Assembly (NCBI GenBank): GCA_903929755.1
Contig: CAIYVZ010000144.1
Coordinates: 1-49,879, forward strand
Reading direction: 5' to 3'
DNA length: 49,879 nucleotides
Origin: an uncultured Acidobacteriia bacterium
GTDB taxonomy: Bacteria; Acidobacteriota; Terriglobia; Bryobacterales; Bryobacteraceae
Positions 25,551 to 32,333 of the stretch are shown here, piece after piece (the stretch's first letter is position 1; each line of letters begins with the position of its first letter). The position numbers and the translations under genes are program-made. Below the pieces are notes generated by a model. The model searched no databases. It was not told the origin of the DNA and saw nothing but the letters and a program-made list of their open reading frames with translations.

Positions 25551-28285
25551 AGCCGGAATTTCCCTCAGGTAGTCGCGTCTATCGCATGCGGCCCCCGGTG
25601 AGTCGGGCCAGGAGTTTTGGTCTGGCAGGGATAGCTTTCTTTTTCTTCCTGGTGGTTGTGGGGGCCAACTGGGCGGCCTCGCTGCTGATTCAGTATTCGT
25701 GGTGGAAGGAAGTGGGCCAGGTGAAGACCTGGCTCGATCTTTATGCGTACTCCACCCTGCCGGTGACTGCCGGCGCTCTGGTTGGCTGGATTGCGCTGCT
25801 GATTGCCCACTCGCGCGGGTTGCGTTTTGCGGGCGGCAGGGTGAGCGATTATCCGATTTACTCCAGGCTCTCCTCGCTCGCGCTGCTGGCTATTGCCTTT
25901 GTCGTGTCCGACGCCAATATTGATGGCTGGAATCTGCTTCGCTTTGCAGGCAGCCGGACGCTGAATAACACCGCAGGGTATCACGATCCGATCTTCGGCC
26001 AGCCCACATCGTTCTACCTGTTCGACCTCCCCTTTTACGCCGATTTGCGGGGCTACATCTTCAGCCTGGTGCTGGTGACGATCCTGGTTTACTGGATCAC
26101 CGCACGTGGCTGGCAGTTGCGCTTTGTGGTGCCTGAAATGCCCCAGGGCGGTTTTGATCTCTCCATCCTGCACCTGCCGGGTGGCCTCGAATCCACCTTC
26201 CTGCGTTTCGCTACCGCGATCCTCCTGTTTGCCTTTGCCTGCCGCTTTTACCTGGGGCGTTTCCAGATGGTCTGGAATCAGCACCGTTTCATGACCGGGA
26301 TTGACTATACCGACGACCATTTCTCGCTGCCGCTCTACTGGGTGGTTATTGGGGCGATGATTCTGGGCGCTGTTCTGGTTTTGGTGAATCGCTGGCTGGC
26401 GGCGGGGATTCTGGCGGGCGGAAGCCTGCTGCTGCTGGGCGTGGTGCCCTCCATCGCCGGTTCGTTGCTGGTGAAGCCCAACGAAATCTCGCTGGAACGT
26501 CCGTACATCACGAATCACATTGCCGCCACGCGCGCCGCCTGGGGATTGTCAGACAATGTGCAGGAACTTCCGGTTCACACCAACCCCAATGCGTCCATTG
26601 ATGTGGCGAAAAATGCCACGCTGCTGGACAATGTTCGTCTCTGGGACTGGCGTCCGTTCCACGACACAGTAACGCAGATGCAGGCGCTGCGGCCATACTA
26701 CGCGTTCCATGACACAGATGTGGATCGGTATGTGATCGACGGCCAGTATCGCCAGGTTCTGCTCTCGCCCCGCGAACTGGATATCACGCAGTTACCTGGC
26801 ACGCAGTCCAGCTGGATTAATCCGCATTTCATCTACACGCACGGCTATGGCGTGGTGTTCGCCGAAGTGAGCAAGCTGACGCCGGAAGGCCAGCCTGTTT
26901 ACCTGATTCAGGATATGCCGCCGATCGTAAAGCCGAAGTCTTTGAAGGTGGAGCGCCCGGAGCTTTACTATGGCGAATTGCAGCATGAACCGGTCTTCGT
27001 GGAGACGTCTCAACAGGAATTCAACTATCCCCAGGGTTCGGAGAACGCGCTGAGCCGCTATGCGGGCAAGGGTGGGTTTCCCGCGTCGTCAATCCTGACC
27101 CGCCTGGCCGCGTCTCTGCACTTTGGCGACTGGAATATTCTGCTCACGGGCTACCTGACGGATAACAGCCGCATGATGATCCACCGCCGTGTCCGGGAGC
27201 GCCTGGAGACCATGGCGCCATACCTGACCTGGGACAACGATCCGTATCTCGTCATCACGCCCGAAGGCCGGATGGTCTGGATGGTGGATGGTTACACGAC
27301 TTCGGAATCGCATCCGTTTTCGCGGATGTCGAATGCGTTCGGCGGCATCAACTACATTCGCAACTCAGTGAAGGCAACGATAGACGCCTACGACGGCACC
27401 ACGCATCTGTATGTGTTCGATGCGAAGGACCCCATCATCGGGGCGTACCGGGCTCTCTTCCCGGAACTCTACGAAGACGCCGCGAAGATGCCCGAGGCCC
27501 TGCGTGCGCACGCCCGGTACCCGGAAGACCTGTTCCGTGCGCAATCGGAAATCTACCGTGTGTATCACATGAAGAACTCGCAGGCCTTCTACAACAACGA
27601 AGACATCTGGGAACTTTCCCGCTATTCGTCGGGCAGCGGGGAACCCCGTCCGGTGAGCCCCACCTACGTATTCGCCACGTTGCCGGGGGAAACGAAACCG
27701 GAATTCCTCATCATGACCACCTTCACGCCGCTCTCGAAGGAGAACATGATCGGCGTGATGCTGGCACGCTGTGACGGTCCGCACCTGGGCCAGATCGTAG
27801 TGCTGGAAATGTCGAAGCAGGAGTTGATTCTGGGGCCCATGCAGATCAACGCCCGGATCAACCAGGACCAGACCATTTCGAAAGACCTGACGCTCTGGAA
27901 CCAGCAGGGTTCTGCGGTGTTGCAGGGCCAAACGCTGGTGCTGCCGGTGGATGACAACTTCGTCTACATTTCGCCGCTGTATCTGCAGGCCACCCAGGCG
28001 CGCATGCCGCAGTTGAAGAAGGTGGTGCTGGCGGTTGGCAACCGGCTCATCTACACGGATTCGTACGAAGAAGCCCTGGGTATTTTGGGGGGCAGCGCGA
28101 AACCTGCGGCAAAACCGGAGCCGGGGGCTCCACCAGTAGCGAATGCCGCCGTTACGGCTGCCACCGATGCGCGGGTTGAAGCCGCGCGCAAACACTTCCA
28201 GAAATATCGTGAGTTCGCCAGCCAGGGCAAGTGGGCTGAAGCGGGCAAGGAACTGGACGCCATTCAGACAGAAATCAACAAATGA
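25535..28285 (+). CDS. UPF0182 family large membrane protein
   Basis: A 916-residue protein of the UPF0182 (PF03699) family. About seven transmembrane helices fill residues 25-310 (for example GLAGIAFFFFLVVVGANWAA), then a large extracytoplasmic part begins with the family-typical ERPYITNHIAATRAAWGL and includes WDWRPFHDTVTQMQ, YTHGYGVV and MVWMVDGYTTSE. The C-terminal 70 residues are Ala/Pro-rich then helical (EAARKHFQKYREFASQGKW). The function is unknown. It starts 16 bases inside pyrC, so it is translationally coupled to the pyrimidine operon. This is a notable but probably incidental linkage. Confidence 0.9.
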   Translation: MDEKLEPEFPSGSRVYRMRPPVSRARSFGLAGIAFFFFLVVVGANWAASLLIQYSWWKEVGQVKTWLDLYAYSTLPVTAGALVGWIALLIAHSRGLRFAGGRVSDYPIYSRLSSLALLAIAFVVSDANIDGWNLLRFAGSRTLNNTAGYHDPIFGQPTSFYLFDLPFYADLRGYIFSLVLVTILVYWITARGWQLRFVVPEMPQGGFDLSILHLPGGLESTFLRFATAILLFAFACRFYLGRFQMVWNQHRFMTGIDYTDDHFSLPLYWVVIGAMILGAVLVLVNRWLAAGILAGGSLLLLGVVPSIAGSLLVKPNEISLERPYITNHIAATRAAWGLSDNVQELPVHTNPNASIDVAKNATLLDNVRLWDWRPFHDTVTQMQALRPYYAFHDTDVDRYVIDGQYRQVLLSPRELDITQLPGTQSSWINPHFIYTHGYGVVFAEVSKLTPEGQPVYLIQDMPPIVKPKSLKVERPELYYGELQHEPVFVETSQQEFNYPQGSENALSRYAGKGGFPASSILTRLAASLHFGDWNILLTGYLTDNSRMMIHRRVRERLETMAPYLTWDNDPYLVITPEGRMVWMVDGYTTSESHPFSRMSNAFGGINYIRNSVKATIDAYDGTTHLYVFDAKDPIIGAYRALFPELYEDAAKMPEALRAHARYPEDLFRAQSEIYRVYHMKNSQAFYNNEDIWELSRYSSGSGEPRPVSPTYVFATLPGETKPEFLIMTTFTPLSKENMIGVMLARCDGPHLGQIVVLEMSKQELILGPMQINARINQDQTISKDLTLWNQQGSAVLQGQTLVLPVDDNFVYISPLYLQATQARMPQLKKVVLAVGNRLIYTDSYEEALGILGGSAKPAAKPEPGAPPVANAAVTAATDARVEAARKHFQKYREFASQGKWAEAGKELDAIQTEINK

Positions 28286-28668
28286 AGATACTACGAAGCA
28301 TCCTGGGTGTGGCGGCGGGTTTTGCCCTGATGGTGGGGTTGATTACAACTCTGACGCCGGTGGCGGCCCGCTACTTCCACGCCGAGGACTTTCGGGTTCT
28401 GAATCAGACTTTCATGATGGTGAACCTGACCTACACGGTGACGGCTGCCATTGTGGCCGGTTTCATTACCACCTGGATTGCCGGGCGCCGCGAACTGAAT
28501 CATGCGGCGGCGCTGGGCCTGCTGATGCTTGCGATCAGCTACTACTCCATGCGCCAGCAGGGCCTGGAGCGGCCAGGCTGGTACGAAGTCGTGATTGGGG
28601 GCTGCGGGCCCATGGCGGCTATGGTGGGCGCGGCGCTTAAGATGCTGATTGTGGGCCGGGAGGGGTAG
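28282..28668 (+). CDS. Small membrane protein
   Basis: A 128-residue protein with about four hydrophobic helices: ILGVAAGFALMVGLITTL, YTVTAAIVAGFITTWIAG, AAALGLLMLAISYYSM and GGCGPMAAMVGAALKML. It starts with ATGA overlapping the UPF0182 stop and is probably the last gene of the pyr transcript. I recognise no specific family. Its final 32 bases overlap the convergent HepT gene, and its last codons fall inside a 19-bp sequence repeated 1.4 kb downstream. Confidence 0.7.
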   Translation: MKILRSILGVAAGFALMVGLITTLTPVAARYFHAEDFRVLNQTFMMVNLTYTVTAAIVAGFITTWIAGRRELNHAAALGLLMLAISYYSMRQQGLERPGWYEVVIGGCGPMAAMVGAALKMLIVGREG

Positions 28669-29002
28669 TCGGTTCCTGCCACACTCGCAAGGCGTCCAGA
28701 ATCAAAGGCAGATGATCGCGTGTCACGTCCCAGATAATTTCAAGATCTATGTGGCCATAGTCGTGTACCACACGGTTTCGCATCCCCACGATTTTGCGAA
28801 AGGGAACATCCGGGAACAGGTCCAGCGTGTCCGGCGTCAGGCGTGCCGCAGCCTCGCCCAGTACCAGCAGACGGCGGAGAACGGCGTCCTGCGTCCGGCT
28901 ATCCTCCATAAACATATCTTGCGTGTAGCCATACAGATATTGCTCGATCATCTCCATTGATTGCAGCATGTCGAGCAGATACCCGTGCTGTCTATTCGGC
29001 AT
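28637..29002 (-). CDS. HepT-like RNase toxin (DUF86)
   Basis: A 121-residue HEPN-domain protein. The catalytic Rx4HxY motif is intact in VGMRNRVVHDYGHID. DTLDLFPDVPFRKIVGM just before it is the usual HepT segment. HepT toxins are RNases neutralised by AMPylation by the MntA nucleotidyltransferase. The mntA-like gene lies directly upstream with an 11-base overlap. I chose the ATG at 29002 (MPNRQHGYLLDML). The last residues, PTTPPGPQSAS, are read from the opposite strand of the small membrane-protein gene, so the C-terminus may be an acquired tail. Confidence 0.85.
   Translation of the reverse strand: MPNRQHGYLLDMLQSMEMIEQYLYGYTQDMFMEDSRTQDAVLRRLLVLGEAAARLTPDTLDLFPDVPFRKIVGMRNRVVHDYGHIDLEIIWDVTRDHLPLILDALRVWQEPTTPPGPQSAS
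28657..28675. repeat. 19-bp direct repeat, copy 1
   Basis: CGGGAGGGGTAGTCGGTTC occurs here and, identically and in the same orientation, at 30072-30090. Copy 1 covers the stop of the small membrane-protein gene. The repeats bracket HepT/MntA and a stretch of gene debris, as an insertion or recombination scar would. Confidence 0.75.
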
Positions 29003-29315
29003 AGATTTCCATGGTGGTGTCGAGAATCGAGCGGCGGCGGATCGAGTTCTCCGCACGTTCCACGGAACGCCTGGTCAGAAGATCCACTTCGCAATTGAGC
29101 AACTGCTCCAATTCATCCTGAATTGAAAAGAAGTTGAGACCTGGGTGAACATCAGGCCGAAATGTAACGAGCAGGTCAACATCGCTGCCCGACACAGCGT
29201 CGCCCCGGGCCACGGATCCAAAAACTTCCAGCCGGCAAATTCCGTGGCGTCGGCATAGTTCCGGGACGCGAGTCCGCAGTTCCGCGACCGTTGGAGGCGT
29301 AGCTGATGAAGTCAT
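28992..29315 (-). CDS. MntA-like nucleotidyltransferase antitoxin
   Basis: A 107-residue minimal nucleotidyltransferase. GSVARGDAVSGSDVDLLVTF (residues 33-52) contains GSx10DxD, with Asp45 and Asp47 as metal ligands, and a third acidic residue is in CEVDLLTRR. MntA proteins inactivate HepT by transferring AMP groups to a tyrosine near the RNase motif. The HepT partner next to it keeps that Tyr in HDYGH. The pair forms a type VII toxin-antitoxin module. Confidence 0.87.
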   Translation of the reverse strand: MTSSATPPTVAELRTRVPELCRRHGICRLEVFGSVARGDAVSGSDVDLLVTFRPDVHPGLNFFSIQDELEQLLNCEVDLLTRRSVERAENSIRRRSILDTTMEIYAE

Positions 29316-29465
29316 AGTTTCACGCCAGTCTTAAAGATAACGCGAACGTGGAACTGTGACTAGCCCTCGGATGTTGCCGCAAGCCGGAAGACTATAGTGG
29401 TCTCAAGAAATCAGACCAAGCAATAAGTTAAGAGTCGGCGAGTCGTTAATCTAACGAAGGAGAAG

Positions 29466-29525
29466 TTGACGACGAGGAAGCAGCACAGTTCCGGGTTCAA
29501 TCTGAAACCCTTCATGATCCTATGA
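29466..29525 (+). pseudogene. Stump of an IS3-family-like OrfA
   Basis: A TTG preceded by CGAAGGAGAAG opens a frame reading TTRKQHSSGFNLK before a stop at 29523. The pattern RKQHSxEFKxK is the usual beginning of IS3-family OrfA proteins. Only about 14 residues are recognisable, after which homology stops. The inverted pair TGGTCT/AGACCA at about 29399-29420 may be part of the old leader. This is a small transposon remnant in the degraded stretch. Confidence 0.4.
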
Positions 29526-29732
29526 CCCCACGATCAGAAAATGGGCTCTCCTTCTGCGCCGCGACCGTCAGGTCGGCCTCGCAGCGGCAGCGGGATGCCG
29601 ATACGGCTGGACTGTGGCCGATGATTCCTGGCCTGCAGCGCTATGTTGGGTCGGCGAAGAGTCCGCCCATTTCATTTGCAGTATGGCTCTTCCCAGCAAT
29701 TCTACTGTCGGTGCCATGGCCGGTCGCCTGGC

Positions 29733-29850
29733 CTTCCGGTTCCGCAAGGCGGCGGGCCACGCGATGGTTCTCCAGTGCCGATGGATGCACGTACAGGGTG
29801 GAAGGGAAGTATGAGCGGGCCGAAGTTGGGCGTGCCCGAGGACGCGCTCT
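29733..29850 (-). pseudogene. Decayed partial copy of the neighbouring YbaK-like gene
   Basis: On the minus strand this stretch repeats the 3' half of the YbaK-like gene at 30675-31151. Plus-strand bases 29733-29755 match 30710-30732, and 29756 onward (GCCACGCG, GGTTCTCCAG, then CGTACAGGG, GAAGGGAAGTAT and CGGGCCGAA) match 30784 onward, so 51 bases of the parent are missing. Many substitutions and small indels remove the reading frame. It is a duplicate in decay. Confidence 0.7.
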
Positions 29851-29874
29851 CGAAATCAGATGTTTCAGCAAGCT

Positions 29875-30010
29875 CCGCGGCCCCGGAGCAGAATGTTGGT
29901 GGCGGCCCCAATTACCGTGCCGCCGATAATCAGCGGTGAGTAGCGCCACCCCGGCACCGGGTTTCGCAACAGGCCCGCAGCCAGGCCGAGCAACGGCAGT
30001 AGCTCCGCGT
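29875..30010 (-). pseudogene. Membrane-protein gene fragment
   Basis: A minus-strand frame here reads LLPLLGLAAGLLRNPVPGW followed by RYSPLIIGGTVIGAATNILL, two helix-like hydrophobic segments with no start codon and no continuation. It looks like the remnant of a membrane protein. No family is recognised. With the IS3 stump and the ybaK copy it accounts for most of the apparently empty 29.3-30.1 kb region. Confidence 0.4.
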
Positions 30011-30071
30011 GTAGTGACTCGCAGCATAACCTCAACCATGAACAGACTCGACTTCAGGATCGGATACGCTG

Positions 30072-30090
30072 CGGGAGGGGTAGTCGGTTC
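30072..30090. repeat. 19-bp direct repeat, copy 2
   Basis: This is identical to 28657-28675, in the same orientation. Its last base is the first base of the minus-strand stop codon (CTA) of the nucleotidyltransferase gene at 30090. Confidence 0.75.
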
Positions 30091-30656
30091 TACAGGGAGG
30101 CCCGGACCTGCTCCAGCCGCTCACGATGAGCCGGACCAAGTTCGGCGACGAGCTCCGGGGTGATGACGCCGGCGTCGTCGAGGTCTTTCAAATGCATCTG
30201 ATCCTTCAGGCGGAAGCTGGAGAGCTTCATTCGGACCAGCGCTGCCACGGGCACGAGCCGGATGCCGTGCAGCATTTGCGGGGGAAGCATGGCAGGAGTC
30301 TCTTCGGGATACTGCTCCATTACCTTCTCCCCGCTAAAGATCATGTGCACGGCACGGCGAGCGGACTGCCCGTGCTGTATCAGCATGTCCACACCCGCCA
30401 CATGGCGATATTCCAGACCAAAAGGTTCGACGGCGCGGGCAATGGCCGGCAAGTCCTTTCGGCGAACTACGATGTCGATGTCTCTGGTGAGTCGACCGGC
30501 GTCGGGTTCTCTCTCTTCAACGTACAGGTATGTGGCCAGGCCACCTGCTACGGCGTAGTCCAGTCCCGCAGTGGAAAACGCTTTTTCCAGCAGTTCTGCC
30601 AACGCAAAGAGATTTTGCACGCGTTCCTCGAAAAACGTATTGACGTAGGTTGCCAC
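30090..30656 (-). CDS. Nucleotidyltransferase-fold protein (AbiEii-like, solitary)
   Basis: A 188-residue protein with the polymerase-beta nucleotidyltransferase signature: YAVAGGLATYLYVEE (GG site), RLTRDIDIVVRRKD (DxD) and a later VPVAALVRMKLSSFRLKDQM, the Lys-rich segment typical of AbiEii/DUF6036-like proteins. This type is usually a toxin or effector paired with a transcriptional regulator such as AbiEi, but no partner gene adjoins it. The neighbours are the YbaK-like gene upstream and debris downstream. It may be an orphan from a defence module, or a housekeeping orphan. Confidence 0.75.
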   Translation of the reverse strand: MATYVNTFFEERVQNLFALAELLEKAFSTAGLDYAVAGGLATYLYVEEREPDAGRLTRDIDIVVRRKDLPAIARAVEPFGLEYRHVAGVDMLIQHGQSARRAVHMIFSGEKVMEQYPEETPAMLPPQMLHGIRLVPVAALVRMKLSSFRLKDQMHLKDLDDAGVITPELVAELGPAHRERLEQVRASL

Positions 30657-30674
30657 TTGTTTCCAGGCTTAACT

Positions 30675-31151
30675 TTATGGTGTTTCGGCCGCCACCGCAA
30701 ACCGGAAAACTTCCGGCTCCGCCAGGCGGCGGTAATCCTCAATCCCGAGGATAATCGAATCGGTCAAGGAACCCGCGTTGAAGGCCACGCGCGGGTTCTC
30801 CAGCACTGAGGGGTCCACATACAGGGGGAAGGGAAGTATAGGCGGGCCGAACGGTGGCACGCAGCCGGGCACCAGGCCCGTCATCTCCAGCAACTCTTCC
30901 GGCGTGGCGAATCGCGTCTTTTTCGCGGAAAAGTGCTGCTTGATGGCGCCGGAATCGAGCTTCCGGTCTGCGCTCAGCACGAAGAGGCGGAAGGTAGTAT
31001 CCACCTTGATCACCAGCGCCTTGCCGCCGATCCGCAGTTCCTCGCCGCGGGCGCGGGCCGATTCTTCCGAAGTTCGGGTGGGCTCGTGGTGCGCTTCCCG
31101 GAATGTGACCCCGGAAGAGCTGAACCAGGCGCGAATGTTGTTTAGGATCAT
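30675..31151 (-). CDS. YbaK/EbsC-type aminoacyl-tRNA deacylase
   Basis: A 158-residue protein of the YbaK/ProX editing domain family, which hydrolyses mischarged aminoacyl-tRNAs in trans. The expected Lys is in IGGKALVIKVD and the characteristic loop is GLVPGCVPPFGPPILPFPLY. The protein has full domain length and no obvious defect, in contrast to the decayed copy at 29.7 kb. It starts at ATG 31151, divergent from the UvrD-tail-like gene. The amino-acid specificity (Ala, Cys or Pro) cannot be told from sequence. Confidence 0.82.
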   Translation of the reverse strand: MILNNIRAWFSSSGVTFREAHHEPTRTSEESARARGEELRIGGKALVIKVDTTFRLFVLSADRKLDSGAIKQHFSAKKTRFATPEELLEMTGLVPGCVPPFGPPILPFPLYVDPSVLENPRVAFNAGSLTDSIILGIEDYRRLAEPEVFRFAVAAETP

Positions 31152-31182
31152 AAGTAAAGTTAATGCCGAAATCAGGATATGG

Positions 31183-31231
31183 TACCCTATTAGGGTAGCT
31201 TCCGTCTATCTCTAACCTTATAGATAGACGG
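31183..31231. promoter_or_regulatory. Two adjacent palindromes in the YbaK / UvrD-tail-like divergent region
   Basis: TACCCTA-T-TAGGGTA (31183-31197) is a perfect 15-bp operator-like palindrome. Five bases on, CCGTCTATCT (31202-31211) pairs exactly with AGATAGACGG (31222-31231) around a 10-base loop, which would sit in the 5' leader of the plus-strand gene starting at 31265, just before CAGGAG. The pair could be a repressor site plus an RNA hairpin controlling the cold-shock-domain operon. Confidence 0.5.
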
Positions 31232-31264
31232 CTTGGCTAACAACAGGAGTGATCCCACAGAAAA

Positions 31265-31585
31265 ATGGCCAATTATAGTCAGGGCGCTCAGGTGGAACAC
31301 AATAAATTCGGGCTTGGCACCGTGATGTCCGCCAGTGACGAACGCATTGTGATTCGCTTTGACGACCACGGTGAGAAGAAGTTTGTAACGACGATGGTCG
31401 CCGCGTCGCTCAAAAAGAGCGACCGCCAGCCGCCGGCGGAAAAGCGTGGTGGCAAACGGAAGGCTAAGGCCGTTGCCCCGGTAGCCGCCGTGATCGAAGC
31501 AGACATTGCTGTCGACCTGGACGCCGCTCTCGAATCAGACGATATTGTCGAAGCAGACGATGTTGTCGAGCCAGATGTTGAGTAG
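31265..31585 (+). CDS. Small protein with UvrD/PcrA C-terminal (Tudor-like) domain
   Basis: A 106-residue protein. Residues about 8-40 (GAQVEHNKFGLGTVMSASDE, then IVIRFDDHGEKKFV) resemble the Tudor-like tail of UvrD/PcrA helicases, which binds RNA polymerase, and the stand-alone DUF3553-like proteins. A Lys/Arg-rich linker (residues 52-68) and a very acidic C-terminus follow. It has a good ribosome-binding site (ACAGGAGTG) and lies 22 bases before the cold-shock-domain gene, so the two are co-transcribed. A role in nucleic-acid binding is inferred. Confidence 0.7.
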   Translation: MANYSQGAQVEHNKFGLGTVMSASDERIVIRFDDHGEKKFVTTMVAASLKKSDRQPPAEKRGGKRKAKAVAPVAAVIEADIAVDLDAALESDDIVEADDVVEPDVE

Positions 31586-31607
31586 TAGAAATTAAGGATC
31601 CCACCGC

Positions 31608-32039
31608 TTGAACGCCAGACAGAAGCGCCTCTTTGAAGATGCGCTGAAAAAGAATCCTAACCTCAAGATGCCTGTAGAGGCACCTCCCCCGGAATTGACC
31701 GAGGACGATCTTGCTTTTCTAAAGCAAGGAGTTGGGGACAAGTCCGGACGCCCGCAGGGCTCAGCCCAGGCAACCGGCGAAGGTGGCGAAGAGGGTGCAG
31801 CTCCGCAGCCCAACCGCGGAGCCATCATGACCTATTTTGAAGAGAAGGGCTTCGGCTTTCTGCGCCCGGAAAACGGTGGGAAGGACATCTTCTTCCACGT
31901 TTCTCGTCTGCAGCAGGCTCAGCCTACTGATCTCGTTCCGGGAACCAAGGTTCTCTTCGAGCTCGGCATGGATCGCAACGGTAAAATTGCCGCCAGCGCT
32001 CTGTGGCTCGCCCCGCCCGAAGAAACTCCGGCGGCTTAA
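31608..32039 (+). CDS. Cold-shock-domain protein with N-terminal extension
   Basis: A 143-residue protein. Residues 1-73 are a charged, Gly/Glu-rich extension unlike classical 70-residue CspA. The C-terminal half is a cold-shock OB fold: GAIMTYFEEKGFGFLRPENG with RNP1 (KGFGFL), then KDIFFHVSRL with RNP2 (FFHV), and a final GKIAASALWL. It should bind single-stranded RNA or DNA. Translation starts at TTG 31608 after AAGGATCCCACCGC. A strong intrinsic terminator follows the stop codon. Confidence 0.85.
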   Translation: MNARQKRLFEDALKKNPNLKMPVEAPPPELTEDDLAFLKQGVGDKSGRPQGSAQATGEGGEEGAAPQPNRGAIMTYFEEKGFGFLRPENGGKDIFFHVSRLQQAQPTDLVPGTKVLFELGMDRNGKIAASALWLAPPEETPAA

Positions 32040-32060
32040 AACATCAGCAGCATCAACCAA

Positions 32061-32091
32061 AAGAGCCACTCTCGCGAGTGGCTCTTTTTTT
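32061..32091 (+). terminator. Rho-independent terminator
   Basis: AAGAGCCACTC and GAGTGGCTCTT form an 11-bp perfect stem with a TCGC tetraloop, followed by a T-run, 21 bases after the cold-shock gene stop. This is the clearest terminator in the window. The gap from here to 32333 shows no gene I can support. Confidence 0.93.
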
Positions 32092-32333
32092 ATTCAGATG
32101 AGTTTGGAGCGCACCGCTTAGCCGTTTCCACCCGGCTTTTGACCCCCTTATGTAAAGGGTGGGAATCAACCGGACACCTTAAGGGGTCATCCATCTTTCG
32201 ACAGGGACCAGCGCACAGGCATCCTTGGACGACTCCCTCATTCTTGAGCGTTGGATCAAAAATGAAGGGCTTCCACCTGCTTCGCAGGAACGCTCCAAGC
32301 CGTTAGTGTAGCGCGAAAATCGCCGCAAGTCTC

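Noticed and set aside
32100-32333. Possible small gene after the cold-shock terminator
   Set aside because: A short frame (LDDSLILERWIKNEG) has no start or family and could not be supported.
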